Source: Cellulomonas uda (GTDB taxonomy: Bacteria > Actinomycetota > Actinomycetes > Actinomycetales > Cellulomonadaceae). Taken from it: a stretch of 64,000 nt of DNA. Under the pieces are notes generated by a model that was given only the letters and a program-made list of their open reading frames with translations, was not told the DNA's origin and made no database searches. This document shows, piece after piece, positions 42,709 to 53,366 of this stretch. Where the stretch lies: positions 1 to 64,000 of the forward strand of contig NZ_BJLP01000015.1 of the NCBI RefSeq assembly GCF_006538705.1. Reading direction: 5' to 3'. The first letter of the stretch is position 1. Every line of letters begins with the position of its first letter. The position numbers were made by a program, and so were the translations under genes.

Positions 42709-43845
42709 GTGATCACGTGGCGCGTCGGTGTCGTCGAGCAGGTCGGTACGTCGTGGCAGGGGGCCACCGAGCTGAGCGTCGCCCTGGACCAACCGTGGGC
42801 GGACCCGACGCTGCCCGCGCGGGTCAAGGCCCTCGCCTACCCCGCGCTCGTCGGCGAGATCGCCCCGGGCCGGCGCGTGTGGCTCAACGTCTCGGCCCTC
42901 GCGCGCGGGCTCGGCACGGGCGGGTACGCCCTGGTCATCGCGCCCGCCGACGGCCAGCCGGTGGAGCCGGCACCGTCCGCCGGCCACCTGGTCAAGGCCC
43001 GCTACACGCCGCTGCAGGCGATGGTGCTCGGGGTCGACGACCAGGAGTCCGAGCACCACGACACGATGCGTGACGCCGACGACCTCGAGGGTCTGCCCGT
43101 CGTCGTCGCGGACCTGCACTCCGCGCTGCCCGCGATCGTCGCGGGCGTCCGGCTCGAGGCCGCGCGGCTGGGCCGCCCGACGCCGCGCGTCGCGTACGTC
43201 ATGACGGACGGCGGTGCGCTGCCCGCGTGGTTCTCGCGCGCGGTGGCGGGACTGCGCGACGCCGGCTGGGTCTCGACGTGCATCACCGCCGGGCAGGCCT
43301 TCGGCGGCGACCTCGAGGCCGTGTCCGTGCACACCGCGCTCCTCGCCGCGCGCCACGTGGCCGGGGCGGACCTCGCCGTCGTCGTGCAGGGCCCCGGCAA
43401 CCTCGGCACCGGCACACGGTGGGGCTTCTCGGGCGTCGCCGCGGGCGAGGCGGTCAACGCGGCCGCGGTGCTCGGCGGCCGTCCCGTCGCGTCGCTGCGC
43501 GTGTCGGGCGCGGACCCGCGCGAGCGGCACCTCGGGATCTCCCACCACTCCCTGACCGCGTACGGCCGGGTCGCCCTGTGCCCCGCGGACGTCGTCGTAC
43601 CGCTCCTCGACCCGGCCGACGAGGCGCTCGGCCCGCTGGGCGCGCGCGTGCGTGAGCAGGCCGCGTCGCTCGTCGCTCCCGCCGGGCGGCACCGTCTGGT
43701 GGAGGTCGAGGCGGGTGACGCGCTGCGTCGCGCGCTCGCCACGTCCCCCGTGCGTCTGTCGACCATGGGCCGCGGGCTCGACCAGGACCCCGCGGCGTTC
43801 CTCGCGGCGGGTGCCGCGGGCGTGCACGCGGCGACGCTCGTGTGA
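42709..43845 (+). CDS. DUF3866 family protein
   Basis: A 378-residue protein of a family found in many actinobacteria and firmicutes (HLVKARYTPLQAMVLGVDD, AYVMTDGGALPAWFSR, QGPGNLGTGTRWGFSG, HHSLTAYGRVALC, STMGRGLDQDPA). The glycine-rich GPGNLGTGT suggests a nucleotide-binding fold, but no function is established. GTG 42709 is seven bases after TAGCGT. Confidence 0.88.
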   Translation: MITWRVGVVEQVGTSWQGATELSVALDQPWADPTLPARVKALAYPALVGEIAPGRRVWLNVSALARGLGTGGYALVIAPADGQPVEPAPSAGHLVKARYTPLQAMVLGVDDQESEHHDTMRDADDLEGLPVVVADLHSALPAIVAGVRLEAARLGRPTPRVAYVMTDGGALPAWFSRAVAGLRDAGWVSTCITAGQAFGGDLEAVSVHTALLAARHVAGADLAVVVQGPGNLGTGTRWGFSGVAAGEAVNAAAVLGGRPVASLRVSGADPRERHLGISHHSLTAYGRVALCPADVVVPLLDPADEALGPLGARVREQAASLVAPAGRHRLVEVEAGDALRRALATSPVRLSTMGRGLDQDPAAFLAAGAAGVHAATLV

Positions 43846-43865
43846 CCGCCGCGGGGCGGCCGCGC

Positions 43866-44291
43866 TCAGTCGTCCCGGTCGGTGCGGGTCCTCGCCGCGA
43901 CGAGGGTCGCCAGGCGGCGCGCCTGCGCCCGCGCGAGCTCCCCGTCCGCGCGCTGGATGCCCATCACCGCGAGCGTGTCGCCGTCCGCCAGGTCGAGCTG
44001 GACCCAGGGACTGTCCCCGAACCGCACGGCGACGACCTGCGCCCACGTGAGCCGCGTGGTGACGAGCAGGTTGCGGACCGTGAGGCCGTCCTCGTCGGGC
44101 ACCGCGCGGACCGACGCCTGGCGCCAGCAGAACCACACGATCGCGAGCGCGAACACCGCGAAGCTCGCGACGTCGAGGGACGTCAGCCCGGGCATGAGGA
44201 CGACGAGCACGACCGTCGCGGTCACGACGACTCCCGCGAGCACCAGCGACGCGGTGCGCGCGAGCCGGGGCCGGAACGGGGTCAGGTCCAC
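43866..44291 (-). CDS. PH-domain membrane protein
   Basis: A 141-residue protein with two membrane segments (about 13-34 and 40-58) and a bacterial PH-like domain (VPDEDGLTVRNLLVTTRLTWAQV, read as VPDEDGLTVRNLL). GTG 44291 overlaps the last base of the hisG stop. Role unknown; conserved downstream of hisG in many actinobacteria. Confidence 0.82.
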   Translation of the reverse strand: MDLTPFRPRLARTASLVLAGVVVTATVVLVVLMPGLTSLDVASFAVFALAIVWFCWRQASVRAVPDEDGLTVRNLLVTTRLTWAQVVAVRFGDSPWVQLDLADGDTLAVMGIQRADGELARAQARRLATLVAARTRTDRDD

Positions 44292-45139
44292 TAGAGCCTG
44301 CAGGCGTGGATCGACGTGACGAGGATCGCGCGCGCGCCCAGGTCGTAGAGCTGGTCCATGACGCGGTTGGTCTGGTCGCGTCGGACCATCGCGCGCACGG
44401 CCGCCCACTCGCGGTTGTGCAGCGGGGCGACGGTCGGCGACTCGAGGCCCGGCGTGATCGCGACGGCCTGGTCGACGAGGTCGATCGGGCAGTCGTAGTC
44501 CATGAGGACGTACTGGCGCGCGGTCAGCACGCCCTGCAGCCGCCGCGTGAGCACCTCGAGCCCCGCGGGAGCCTCGACGTCCGAGCGGCGCACGAGCACG
44601 GCCTCGGAGTGCAGCAGCGCCTCACCGAACACCTCGAGCCCCGCGGCACGCAGGGTCGAGCCGGTCTCGACGACGTCCGCGATGACGTCCGCGACGCCCA
44701 GGCGGATCGCGCTCTCGACCGCGCCGTCCAGCCGCACGACGCCGCTCGGGGTGACACCGCGCTGCGCGAGCGTGCTGCGCACGAGCACCGGGTACGAGGT
44801 GGCGACGCGCTTGCCCTCGATCTGCGCGATGTCGCTCATCGCGCCCGCGGTCGTCGCGAACCGGAACGTCGAGCGCGCGAAGCCGAGCCCGAGGTGCTCG
44901 ACCGCCGCCGACTCGGAGTCCAGCAGCAGGTCACGGCCGGTGATGCCGACGTCGACCGTCCCCGCCCCCACGTACACCGCGATGTCCCGCGGGCGCAGGA
45001 AGAAGAACTCGACGTCGTTGTCCGGGTCGGGCAGGACGAGCTCGCGCGAGTCGCGGCGCTGGCGGTAGCCCGCCTCACGCAGCATCTCGACGGCGGGCTC
45101 GGACAGCGAGCCCTTGTTGGGGACGGCGATGCGCAGCAC
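44291..45139 (-). CDS. hisG: ATP phosphoribosyltransferase (long form)
   Basis: A 282-residue enzyme for the first step of histidine synthesis, joining ATP and PRPP. It is the long, hexameric form with a C-terminal ACT-like regulatory domain (residues about 210-282, [21 protein letters not shown]). Motifs: [45 protein letters not shown] lies seven bases before GTG 45139. Histidine feedback is expected for the family. Confidence 0.95.
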   Translation of the reverse strand: MLRIAVPNKGSLSEPAVEMLREAGYRQRRDSRELVLPDPDNDVEFFFLRPRDIAVYVGAGTVDVGITGRDLLLDSESAAVEHLGLGFARSTFRFATTAGAMSDIAQIEGKRVATSYPVLVRSTLAQRGVTPSGVVRLDGAVESAIRLGVADVIADVVETGSTLRAAGLEVFGEALLHSEAVLVRRSDVEAPAGLEVLTRRLQGVLTARQYVLMDYDCPIDLVDQAVAITPGLESPTVAPLHNREWAAVRAMVRRDQTNRVMDQLYDLGARAILVTSIHACRL

Positions 45140-45195
45140 GGGGGTTCCTTCGGGTCAGGACGACGGCTCGGGACGACGACGGACAGCGGCGCGGT

Positions 45196-45459
45196 CTACA
45201 GGTGCGCGTAGACGTCGTCGAGCGTGAGCCCGCGCGCCACCATGAGCACCTGCAGGTGGTAGACGAGCTGGGAGATCTCCTCGGCCGTGCGCTCGTCGCC
45301 CTCGTGCTCCGCGGCCATCCAGACCTCGGCGGCCTCCTCGACGATCTTCTTGCCGATCGCGTGCACGCCGGCGTCCAGCTCGGCGACGGTGCCCGAGCCC
45401 GCGGGCCTGGTCACCGCCTTCTCGGACAGCTCCGCGAACAGCGACTCAAACGTCTTCAC
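45196..45459 (-). CDS. hisE: Phosphoribosyl-ATP pyrophosphatase
   Basis: An 87-residue MazG-like enzyme for the second step of histidine synthesis ([38 protein letters not shown]). GTG 45459 is eight bases after a TACCCT box at 45468-45473, inside the preceding ribM gene; it therefore overlaps the end of ribM by 14 bases. The hisE-hisG-PH gene group reads on the minus strand. Confidence 0.94.
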   Translation of the reverse strand: MKTFESLFAELSEKAVTRPAGSGTVAELDAGVHAIGKKIVEEAAEVWMAAEHEGDERTAEEISQLVYHLQVLMVARGLTLDDVYAHL

Positions 45460-46198
45460 GTCGCCCAAGGGTAGACGTTGCGACCGGCACCCCTGTCGCG
45501 GGTTCGGCGGCTGGGACGGGCGAGACGTGCTGCGGGGGCGCGCCCCGCCGCGCACGCCACCACACGACGAACCCGGACGTGACCACGCCGCCGTACACGA
45601 GGTACAGCACGGCGGACGGGTAGTAGCCCGCCGAGAGCAGCAGGGGCACACCCACGACGTCCACGGCGATCCAGATGAGCCAGAACTCGATGTAGCCGCG
45701 CGCCATGCCGTACGTCGCGAGCAGCGAGCCGGTGAAGATCCATGCGTCGGCCCACGGACCCCACGACCCGAGCTCCCGGAACACCCACGCCAGACCGACC
45801 GTCCCGACGACCGCGGCCGGACCCAGGACCGCCCAGCCGCGCACGCCCGCCCACCGGGGCTCGACGGCCGGCGCGTCGGGCAGGCCCGCGGCCTGCGCCG
45901 CGCGCCGCGTCCGGCTCCAGCGCAGCCAGCCGTACACCGACACGGCGACGAAGAACACCTGCCGGCCGGCCTGGCCGTACAGGTCCCGGTCCTGCGGGGT
46001 GCCGAACACCGCGCCGAGGAACACCGTGAACAGCAGCACGTTCCCGACGATGCCGACCGGCCACGCCCACACCTTCCGGCGCAGCCCGCCGACCGCGGAC
46101 GCGAGCCCGAACAGGTTCCCGACGACCTCGCGCCAGAGCACCTCGTGGCCGGCGACCGTGAGCGTCGCGTCGAACAGCCAGCCGAGCGGTCCGCTCAC
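45446..46198 (-). CDS. ribM: RibM/PnuC-family riboflavin transporter
   Basis: A 250-residue membrane protein with about seven membrane segments and the PnuC-fold core ([62 protein letters not shown]). The family imports nicotinamide riboside, thiamine or riboflavin. Because it is coupled to ribH by a four-base overlap and is the last gene of an FMN-riboswitch operon, riboflavin uptake (RibM, formerly PnuX) is the best call. GTG 46198 starts SGPLGWLFD. Confidence 0.85.
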   Translation of the reverse strand: MSGPLGWLFDATLTVAGHEVLWREVVGNLFGLASAVGGLRRKVWAWPVGIVGNVLLFTVFLGAVFGTPQDRDLYGQAGRQVFFVAVSVYGWLRWSRTRRAAQAAGLPDAPAVEPRWAGVRGWAVLGPAAVVGTVGLAWVFRELGSWGPWADAWIFTGSLLATYGMARGYIEFWLIWIAVDVVGVPLLLSAGYYPSAVLYLVYGGVVTSGFVVWWRARRGAPPQHVSPVPAAEPATGVPVATSTLGRREDV

Positions 46199-46671
46199 CC
46201 GTGGCCCAGCCCGCGCAGCGCGGCCACGGTCGCGACCGCCGCCTGCGCCGCCTCGTAGCCCTTGTCCTCGCTCGAGCCGGGCAGCCCGGCGCGGTCGAGC
46301 GCCTGCTGCTCGTCGTCGCACGTCAGCACGCCGAACCCGACGGGCACGCCGGTGCTCACCGCGACGTCGGTCAGGCCGTTCGTGGCGCCCGCGCACACGT
46401 ACTCGAAGTGCGGCGTGCCGCCCCGGATGACGACGCCGAGCGCGACCACGGCGTCGGCTCCCCCGCGCGCCGCAACGGCCGCGGCGACGGGCAGCTCGAA
46501 CGTACCCGGCACCCGCACGACCGTGAGGTTCTCCACGTGCGCCTCCGCCAGCGCGCGCATCGCGCCGTCGAGCAGCCCGTCCATGACGACCTGGTGCCAC
46601 GAGGCGGCGACGACGACCACGCGCAGGCCGGTCCCGTCGACGGTGATGCTGGGTGCTCCGGCGCCGCTCAT
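46195..46671 (-). CDS. ribH: 6,7-dimethyl-8-ribityllumazine synthase
   Basis: A 158-residue enzyme that joins the pyrimidine from RibD with dihydroxybutanone phosphate from RibBA. Motifs: [47 protein letters not shown] and NPEQA-equivalent [15 protein letters not shown] overlaps ribBA; GTGA overlaps ribM. Confidence 0.96.
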   Translation of the reverse strand: MSGAGAPSITVDGTGLRVVVVAASWHQVVMDGLLDGAMRALAEAHVENLTVVRVPGTFELPVAAAVAARGGADAVVALGVVIRGGTPHFEYVCAGATNGLTDVAVSTGVPVGFGVLTCDDEQQALDRAGLPGSSEDKGYEAAQAAVATVAALRGLGHG

Positions 46672-48023
46672 GCGAGCTCCTCCAGGGGTGCGTAGGTGTG
46701 GTCGGTGCGGTCCGCACCGGGGGTCGCCGGTGCCGCGTGCACCGGGTTGACCGGGATCGGGTCGCGCACGTCCGCCGGGTCGTCGAGGTGCAGCACGTGC
46801 CCCATCGAGCGCGCCTTGGTGCGCAGGTACTGCTCGTTCTGCGGCGTGCGGCCCACCTCGAGCCCGCGCACCTCGACCACGTCGACGCCGTGCGCGCGCA
46901 GGCCCGCGACCTTCGCGGGGTTGTTGGTCAGGAGCTGAACCCGCTCGACGCCGAGGTCGCGCAGGATCGCCGCCGCGGCGCCGTACTCCCGCCGGTCCGC
47001 GGGCCAGCCCAGGTCGAGGTTCGCCTCGACCGTGTCCCGGCCCTCGTCCTGCAGCGCGTACGCGGCGACCTTCGCGAGCAGCCCGATGCCACGGCCCTCG
47101 TGGCCCCGCAGGTACACCACGGCGCCGCCCTGCTCGGCGGCGAGCCGCAGCGCGGCGTCGAGCTGCGGGCCGCAGTCGCAGCGCGCCGAGCCGAACGCGT
47201 CGCCCGTGAGGCACTCCGAGTGGACGCGCACGACGGGCACGGGCGCGAGGCCGCGCGTGGGCACCAGCGCGACGTGCTCGTCGCCCGTGCGCAGGTCGCG
47301 GAAGCCGTGGATGCGGAAGTCGCCGTGCCGGGTCGGCAGGTACGCCGTGTGGGTCGCGTGCACGCGCGGGCGCCCGTCCCCGGGCGTCGCGGGCTCGACC
47401 GTGTCGTCGTGCTCGCGGCGCCACGCCACCAGGTCCGCGATCGTCAGCAGCACGAGACCCTCGTCCTGCGCGAGCCGTGACGCCTGGGTGAGCCGCACCA
47501 TCGTGCCGTCGTCGTTCACGAGCTCGGCGATCGCACCCACGGGCCGCAGGCCCGCGAGACGGCACAGGTCGACCGCGGCCTCCGTGTGCCCCGCCCGGTG
47601 CAGGACCCCGCCCGGCACCGCGCGCAGCGGCAGCACGTGCCCGGGCCGGATGAGGTCGCCCGGCCCGCTCGCCGGGTCGGCCAGCACGCGCAGCGTGCGC
47701 GCGCGGTCGGCGGCCGAGATGCCCGTGGACACACCCGTCGCGGCGTCGACCGTCACCGTGTACGCGGTGCGACGCGGGTCCTGGCTGTGCGGCACCATCA
47801 GCGGCAGGTCGAGCGCGTCGGCGCGGCCCGCGGGCATCGGCGCGCACAGGTAGCCCGACGAGTGGCGGATCGTCCACGCGACCCACTCCGGGGTCGCGGA
47901 CTGCGCGGCCAGGATCACGTCGGCCTCGTTCTCGCGGTCGGGCGAGTCCGCGACCAGCACCGGCCGTCCGGCGCGCAGCGCCTCGAGCGCCTCCTCGACC
48001 GTCCCGGTGACGACGTCGCTCAT
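46668..48023 (-). CDS. ribBA: Bifunctional DHBP synthase / GTP cyclohydrolase II
   Basis: A 451-residue fusion. Residues 1-205 are 3,4-dihydroxy-2-butanone-4-phosphate synthase ([28 protein letters not shown]); residues 210-410 are GTP cyclohydrolase II with zinc cysteines in [14 protein letters not shown] and [13 protein letters not shown] 48023 overlaps ribE by four bases; the longer in-frame frame to 48482 is antisense noise within ribE. Confidence 0.95.
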   Translation of the reverse strand: MSDVVTGTVEEALEALRAGRPVLVADSPDRENEADVILAAQSATPEWVAWTIRHSSGYLCAPMPAGRADALDLPLMVPHSQDPRRTAYTVTVDAATGVSTGISAADRARTLRVLADPASGPGDLIRPGHVLPLRAVPGGVLHRAGHTEAAVDLCRLAGLRPVGAIAELVNDDGTMVRLTQASRLAQDEGLVLLTIADLVAWRREHDDTVEPATPGDGRPRVHATHTAYLPTRHGDFRIHGFRDLRTGDEHVALVPTRGLAPVPVVRVHSECLTGDAFGSARCDCGPQLDAALRLAAEQGGAVVYLRGHEGRGIGLLAKVAAYALQDEGRDTVEANLDLGWPADRREYGAAAAILRDLGVERVQLLTNNPAKVAGLRAHGVDVVEVRGLEVGRTPQNEQYLRTKARSMGHVLHLDDPADVRDPIPVNPVHAAPATPGADRTDHTYAPLEELA

Positions 48024-48619
48024 CGCGCCACCGCCGTCAGCAGCCGCTCGGCGTACTTCGCGAGCACGTCCACCTCCAGGTTCACGGGCGAGCCCGGCTC
48101 GAGGGTGCCGAGGGTCGTGTGGGCGAGCGTCGTCGGGATGAGCGAGACGCCGAACGACTCGTCGCCGACGTGCGTCACCGTGAGCGAGACGCCGGACACC
48201 GCGATCGACCCCTTCTCGGCGACGTACCGCGCGAGCCCGGCCGGCAGGCCGATCTCGACCTCGTCCCACCGCTCCCCCGGCTCGCGCCGCAGCACGGTGC
48301 CGACGCCGTCGACGTGCCCCTGCACGACGTGCCCGCCGTAGCGCCCGCCGACCGCCAGCGCCCGCTCGAGGTTGACCGGCGCACCGGCCCGCAGCGCGCC
48401 CAGCGCGGTGCGCCGCAGCGACTCGGGCATGACGTCCGCCGCGAAGGTCCCGTCCCCCGGCAGTCCGCTCACCGTGAGGCACACGCCGTCGACGGCGATC
48501 GAGTCGCCCAGGTGCGCGTCGGACACGACGAGCGGTCCGCGCACCACGAGGCGCGCGTCCTGGCCGCGGTCCTCGACGGCGACGACGGAGCCCAGCTCCT
48601 CGACGATCCCGGTGAACAT
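48020..48619 (-). CDS. ribE: Riboflavin synthase alpha chain
   Basis: A 199-residue protein made of two homologous lumazine-binding barrels, beginning [13 protein letters not shown]. The repeats share [13 protein letters not shown] and [13 protein letters not shown], and [12 protein letters not shown] lies in the first. It converts two lumazines into riboflavin. One base separates it from ribD, whose last codons supply GGAGGT. Confidence 0.96.
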   Translation of the reverse strand: MFTGIVEELGSVVAVEDRGQDARLVVRGPLVVSDAHLGDSIAVDGVCLTVSGLPGDGTFAADVMPESLRRTALGALRAGAPVNLERALAVGGRYGGHVVQGHVDGVGTVLRREPGERWDEVEIGLPAGLARYVAEKGSIAVSGVSLTVTHVGDESFGVSLIPTTLAHTTLGTLEPGSPVNLEVDVLAKYAERLLTAVAR

Positions 48620-48620
48620 G

Positions 48621-49673
48621 TCAGACCTCCCGGACGGGTGTGGCGACGACGAGCACGTCCGGCCCGAGCGGCAGCACGCTGACCGGCTCGAGCCGCACGG
48701 CGGCGGCGATGGACGTGATGCCGAGGTCGCCCACGGCGGACGGCCCGGCACCGAGCAGGACGGGCGCGACGTACGCGTGCACCTCGTCGACGAGGCCGGC
48801 GCGCAGGAACGCCGCGGCGAGCGTCGGCCCGCCCTCGACGAGCACGCGCCGGACGTCGCGCGCGGCGAGCTCGCGCAGCACGTGCGCGGGGTCGTGCGTG
48901 CGCACCTGGACGAGCGGGCCGCCGGGGCCGCGCAGCCGGGCGTCCCGGGGGACGTCGCGGTGCCCGACGACCACGCGCAGCGGCTGCGCGCCGGCGAGCG
49001 TGCCGTCCGCGGTCCGGGCCGTGAGCGTCGGGTCGTCGCGCAGCGCGGTGCCCGTGCCGACGACGATCGCGTCGACCTGGGCGCGCAGCTCGTGCGCGTG
49101 CCGACGCGCGACCGAGGAGGTGATCCACCGGCTGGAGCCGTCGGTCGCGGCGACGCGGCCGTCGAGCGTGGTCGCCGTCTTGAGCGTGACGAACGGGCGG
49201 TCGGCGCCCACGGCCGGCAGCCAGGCTCCCAGCAGCGCGCGACCCTCGTCGGCCAGCACGTCCGTGACGACCTCGACGCCCGCCGCGCGCAGGATCTCGA
49301 CGCCGCCCGCCGCGACCGGGTTGGGGTCCCGCACGGCCACGACCACCCGCGCGACGCCGGCGGCGAGCAGCGCGTCCGTGCACGGGCCCGTGCGGCCGGT
49401 GTGCGAACAGGGCTCGAGTGTGACGACGGCGGTGACGCCACGCGTGTCCTCGCCCCGCGCGGCGGCGTCGGCGAGCGCCGCGACCTCGGCGTGCGGGGTG
49501 CCCGCGCCGCGGTGCCACCCCTCGCCGACGGTCGTCGGACCCGCCGTGCTCGTCGCCGGGCCGGGCCGCAGCAGGACGCACCCGACCCGTGGGTTCGGGT
49601 CGTGCTCAGGACCGCGCCGCGCGAGCTCGAACGCGCGCGTCATCGCCGCGCGCTCGTCGCCTGTGCTGGTCAT
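48621..49673 (-). CDS. ribD: Bifunctional riboflavin deaminase/reductase
   Basis: A 350-residue two-domain enzyme. Residues 5-150 are a zinc deaminase (HAEVAAL; PCSHTGRTGPC); 155-350 are the reductase (PFVTLKTATTLDGRVA, VLVEGGPTLAAAFL). ATG 49673 follows GGAGGT by six bases; the in-frame start at 49724 lies between this and the riboswitch and is unlikely. First gene of the riboflavin operon. Confidence 0.95.
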   Translation of the reverse strand: MTSTGDERAAMTRAFELARRGPEHDPNPRVGCVLLRPGPATSTAGPTTVGEGWHRGAGTPHAEVAALADAAARGEDTRGVTAVVTLEPCSHTGRTGPCTDALLAAGVARVVVAVRDPNPVAAGGVEILRAAGVEVVTDVLADEGRALLGAWLPAVGADRPFVTLKTATTLDGRVAATDGSSRWITSSVARRHAHELRAQVDAIVVGTGTALRDDPTLTARTADGTLAGAQPLRVVVGHRDVPRDARLRGPGGPLVQVRTHDPAHVLRELAARDVRRVLVEGGPTLAAAFLRAGLVDEVHAYVAPVLLGAGPSAVGDLGITSIAAAVRLEPVSVLPLGPDVLVVATPVREV

Positions 49674-49753
49674 GTCCACCTCCCGGCCCGTGCGGGCTCC
49701 GGGGGTGCGCGTGCGAGGCACCACGCGTCAACGGCACGCCACCGGGCGCGCCG

Positions 49754-49896
49754 CCACGTACTTCCTCCCATCCGGACTTTCACCGTCGGTCCTGGAGTTC
49801 CACCAGGTCAACCGCCTCGGCCGACTCTCGTCGCCCTGGGCGGGTCGCGGACTGTCACCGCCGGCTCGGACTTTCACCGACCCCGGAGCACGTGTA
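49754..49896 (-). promoter_or_regulatory. FMN riboswitch (RFN element) upstream of ribD
   Basis: On the minus strand the aptamer reads GGTCGGTGAAAGTCC, then CCGGCGGTGACAGTCCGCG, then GACGGTGAAAGTCCGGATGG, closed by complementary P1 arms ending in CACG and CGTG (about 49891 and 49758). These are the conserved RFN segments in order. FMN binding should reduce expression of ribD-ribE-ribBA-ribH-ribM. The switching stem lies in the 80 bases between the aptamer and the ribD start. Confidence 0.93.
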
Positions 49897-49939
49897 CTCG
49901 ACCCCGGCTGACGCCGTGGCCTTCTCCTGGATGATGCCA

Positions 49940-49953
49940 CACCCCGCGGGGTG
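49940..49953. repeat. Perfect 14-bp palindrome between rpe and the riboflavin operon
   Basis: CACCCCGCGGGGTG is its own reverse complement. It lies upstream of the riboswitch and just after the rpe stop, so it may be a short terminator for rpe or part of the rib promoter. Confidence 0.5.
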
Positions 49954-49971
49954 CATCGGCGAACGTGCTCG

Positions 49972-50634
49972 TCAGGCCCAGATCGTGGACGCGAGGTCGC
50001 GCAGCGCGTCGACCTCCGCCGCGGCGTCGTCGGCCCCGTAGACCGCCGAGCCGGCGACGAACACGTCCGCCCCGGCCTGCGCGACGCGCGCGATCGTCTC
50101 GCGCGAGATCCCGCCGTCGACCTGCAGCCAGGTGTCCGTCCCCGCGTCGGTGATCGCCTGCCGCGTGCGGCGGATCTTCGGGAGCGTCCCGTCGATGAAG
50201 GACTGGCCGCCGAAGCCCGGCTCGACGGTCATGACGAGGACCATGTCGAACTCGGGCAGCAGGTCGAGGAACGGCTCCACCGGCGACGCGGGCCGCAGCG
50301 CGACGCCCGCGCGGACCCCGAGCGCGCGCAGCTCGCGCGCCAGCCGGACGGGCGCCTGCGTCGCCTCCGCGTGGAACGTGACCGACGCCGCCCCCGCGTG
50401 CGCGAACTGCGGCGCCCAGCGGTCCGCGTCCTCGATCATGAGGTGCACGTCGACCGGGACCGGCGAGACCTCGGCGATGCGCCGCACCACCGGGAGCCCG
50501 AGCGTGAGGTTCGGCACGAAGTGGTTGTCCATCACGTCCACGTGCACGAGGTCCGCGTTCGCGATCCGCCCGAGCTCGCGCTCGAGGTTGACGAAGTCGG
50601 CGGACAGGATGCTGGGCGCGATCTTGGCGGGCAC
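49972..50634 (-). CDS. rpe: Ribulose-phosphate 3-epimerase
   Basis: A 220-residue TIM-barrel enzyme of the pentose phosphate pathway. Motifs: [21 protein letters not shown] (metal ligands), [22 protein letters not shown] and VDGGI. GTG 50634 is six bases after a TAGGCT box, so the mRNA is probably leaderless. Confidence 0.96.
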   Translation of the reverse strand: MPAKIAPSILSADFVNLERELGRIANADLVHVDVMDNHFVPNLTLGLPVVRRIAEVSPVPVDVHLMIEDADRWAPQFAHAGAASVTFHAEATQAPVRLARELRALGVRAGVALRPASPVEPFLDLLPEFDMVLVMTVEPGFGGQSFIDGTLPKIRRTRQAITDAGTDTWLQVDGGISRETIARVAQAGADVFVAGSAVYGADDAAAEVDALRDLASTIWA

Positions 50635-50691
50635 GCGGCCAGCCTAGTCAGCCGTCCCGGCCGGCGCCCCGCCGCGTCCGCCCACGGCTCC

Positions 50692-52287
50692 TCATCGGCG
50701 CCGCAGCAGGGTCAGGTGCATCGCGTCCGTGCCGTGCACGTGCGGCCACAGCTGCAGGTCCAGCCGGTCGCCCACGAGGTCCAGCGGCCCGGCGGCGACC
50801 TCGCGCGCCACGGCACGCGCGTCGAGCGTCTCGACCTCGAGCCCGGCCTTCGCCGCGGCGCGCAGCGCGTCGGTCACGACGAGCCGCGTCTCGGCCAGGT
50901 GGGGCGAGCACGTCACGTACGCGACGACTCCCCCGGCCCGCACGGCCCGCAGCGCCGAGCCGAGCAGCTCGCGCTGCAGCGCCGCGAGACCCACGAGGTC
51001 CGCGGGGGTGCGCCGCCACCGCGACTCGGGCCGGCGCCGCAGCGCGCCCAGCCCTGTGCACGGCGCGTCGACCATCACGCGGTCGAACGCGCCCGGCTCG
51101 GCCGCCCCGACCTCGCGCCCGTCGCCCGTGCGCACCGACTCGACAGCGCTCGCCGGCACCGCCCGCAGCGACTGCTCGACCAGCCGCGCACGGTGGGGCT
51201 GGACCTCGTTCGCGACGAGCCGGGCACCGCGCTGCGCGGCCAGGGCCGCGAGCAGCGCCGCCTTGCCGCCCGGCCCCGCGCACAGGTCGAGCCAGCGCTC
51301 GTCGCGGCCCTCCAGCGGCGCCGCCGCGAGCGCGAGCGCGACGAGCTGGCTGCCCTCGTCCTGCACACCCGCCCGGCCGGTGCGCACGGCCTCGACGCCC
51401 GCGGGGTCGCCGCCGCCCGGCAGCACGGCCACGGGCGACACCCGGCCGGGCTCCGCCTCGGCACCGGCCTGCTCGCACAGCTCGGCGGTCGTCACCAGAC
51501 CCGGCCGGGCGACGAGCGCGACGCGCGGCGCCGCGTTGTCCGCCGCGAGCAGGTCGCCGACGTCGTCGGCCGCGCGGCCGTCGCCCACGAGGGCCTCGCG
51601 CAGCGCCCGGACGACCCACTCGGGGTGGCTCTGCGTGACCGCGAGCCGCGCGACGGGGTCGGTCTCCTGCGGGTCCGCCGCATCACCGACCAGCGCGAGC
51701 CACGCGTCCAGGTCCTCGCGCGCGACAGCGCGCAGCACCGCGTTGACGAACTGGGACGCACCCGCGCCCGCGCGCTCACGCGCGAGCCCCACCGTCTGCG
51801 AGACGGCCGCGTGCGCCGGCACGCGCATGCCGAGCAGCTGGTGCACGCCGAGGCGCAGCAGGTCGAGCACGGGCGGGTCGATGCGCGTGACGTCACGCCC
51901 GGCGGCCTGCTCGACCACGGCGTCGTAACGCCCGCGCAGCCGCAACGTGCCGTACGTCAGCTCGGTCGCGAACGCCGCGTCCCGGCCCCGCACCCCACGC
52001 TCGCGCAGCAGCGGAGGCAGCACGAGGTTGGCGTACGAGTCGCCCTCGTCGACCGCGCGCAGCACGTCGTACGCCGTCGCGCGCGCGACGTCCGCCGTCC
52101 GCGCACGCTGCGACGGTGCCTGCGCCGACCGCTGCCCACGCCCCTCGGCACGCGCCGCGCCACGCTGGCGGCCGCGCGCGTCACGCCGGTCGTCGGCGCC
52201 GCGGCGGTCCTGCGCGCCCCGGTCGCCCGGACCGCGGCCACGGCCCTCGCCCCGGCGGGGCTGCTCGCCGCCGGCCTGCGGGCTCAC
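50692..52287 (-). CDS. rsmB: 16S rRNA (cytosine-5)-methyltransferase RsmB/Sun family
   Basis: A 531-residue protein with a disordered Arg/Gly-rich N-terminus (1-65), a NusB-like RNA-binding domain (70-190) and a methyltransferase domain: [14 protein letters not shown] (SAM loop), the two catalytic cysteines in [10 protein letters not shown] and YVTCSPH. It probably makes m5C967 of 16S rRNA. It overlaps the fmt stop by four bases. Confidence 0.94.
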   Translation of the reverse strand: MSPQAGGEQPRRGEGRGRGPGDRGAQDRRGADDRRDARGRQRGAARAEGRGQRSAQAPSQRARTADVARATAYDVLRAVDEGDSYANLVLPPLLRERGVRGRDAAFATELTYGTLRLRGRYDAVVEQAAGRDVTRIDPPVLDLLRLGVHQLLGMRVPAHAAVSQTVGLARERAGAGASQFVNAVLRAVAREDLDAWLALVGDAADPQETDPVARLAVTQSHPEWVVRALREALVGDGRAADDVGDLLAADNAAPRVALVARPGLVTTAELCEQAGAEAEPGRVSPVAVLPGGGDPAGVEAVRTGRAGVQDEGSQLVALALAAAPLEGRDERWLDLCAGPGGKAALLAALAAQRGARLVANEVQPHRARLVEQSLRAVPASAVESVRTGDGREVGAAEPGAFDRVMVDAPCTGLGALRRRPESRWRRTPADLVGLAALQRELLGSALRAVRAGGVVAYVTCSPHLAETRLVVTDALRAAAKAGLEVETLDARAVAREVAAGPLDLVGDRLDLQLWPHVHGTDAMHLTLLRRR

Positions 52288-53273
52288 GCCGCGCCGCCGG
52301 CGAGCCCGCTGCCGCCGCCGAGCATGCCGGCCCCGGCGACCACGGTGCCCAGCACCGTGCCCTCGGCAGGCCGTGCCCCGCGCGCCCAGTCCGCGGCGGG
52401 CATCGCCCGCTTGCCCGGGGGGGTCACGTCACCGAGCCGCACCGCGTGCCCCGCGGTCCCGACGAGCACGTCGTGCTTGCCCGCGCGCACCTCGCCGGGC
52501 GCGAGGTCCGTGACGTCGGGCACCTGCGTGACCGGACCGAGGCCGAGCCGCGAGCCGTCGGGCAGCGTCGTCCACGCGCCCGGGGCGGGCGTGCAGCCGC
52601 GGATGCGGCGGTCGACGACGTGCGCGGGCGCGCCCCACCGCACGCGCGCGTCCTCCACCTCGACCTTGGGCGCGTGGCTGACCCCGTCGAGCGGCTGGGC
52701 GACGGGCGTGAGGTGCCCGTCCTCGAGCGCGTCGAGGGTGCGCACGAGCAGCGTCGCGCCCGCGACCGCGAGCCGGTCGAGCAGGTCGCCCGAGGTGTCG
52801 CGGGGCCGGATCGTCTCGGTGAGCGTGCCGAGCACGGGGCCGGTGTCGAGCCCCTCCTCGAGCAGGAACGTCGTCGCGCCGGTCACCTCGTCGCCGGCCA
52901 TGATGGCGTGCTGCACGGGCGCCGCGCCGCGCCAGGCGGGCAGCACCGAGAAGTGCAGGTTCACCCAGCCGTGCGCCGGCACCGCCAGCAGCGCCGGCGG
53001 CACGAGGGCGCCGTACGCGACGACGGGCGCCGCGTCGACGCCGAGACCGCGGATCTCCTCGACGACCGCGTCGTCGCGCAGCGTGCGGGGCGTCATCACG
53101 GGGATGCCGGCCTCGAGCGCGCGCTCCTTGACGGGGCTCGGGGTGAGCGACCGTCCGCGGCCCGAGCGGGCGTCGGGACGGGTGAGGACGGCGACGACCT
53201 CGTGGCGGGAAGCGAGGAGGGCCTCGAGGCTCGCCAGCGCGGGCGACGGGGTTCCGGCGAACAGCAGACGCAT
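52284..53273 (-). CDS. fmt: Methionyl-tRNA formyltransferase
   Basis: A 329-residue enzyme that formylates initiator Met-tRNA from 10-formyl-tetrahydrofolate. Motifs: [50 protein letters not shown] 53273 is seven bases after a TAGGAT box (53281-53286). The tail is Gly-rich. Confidence 0.96.
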   Translation of the reverse strand: MRLLFAGTPSPALASLEALLASRHEVVAVLTRPDARSGRGRSLTPSPVKERALEAGIPVMTPRTLRDDAVVEEIRGLGVDAAPVVAYGALVPPALLAVPAHGWVNLHFSVLPAWRGAAPVQHAIMAGDEVTGATTFLLEEGLDTGPVLGTLTETIRPRDTSGDLLDRLAVAGATLLVRTLDALEDGHLTPVAQPLDGVSHAPKVEVEDARVRWGAPAHVVDRRIRGCTPAPGAWTTLPDGSRLGLGPVTQVPDVTDLAPGEVRAGKHDVLVGTAGHAVRLGDVTPPGKRAMPAADWARGARPAEGTVLGTVVAGAGMLGGGSGLAGGAA

Positions 53274-53366
53274 GGGCTCGATCCTAGGAGCGCACGCGGC
53301 CGGCAGCCGCACGCGGTGACGACCGCGCTCGTCGGCGCACGCGACGGCCCGGACCTCGGCGGCCCC

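Noticed and set aside
49951-53319. 1122-residue plus-strand open frame across rpe, rsmB and fmt
   Set aside because: Antisense shadow; all three opposing genes are clear families with matching lengths and motifs.
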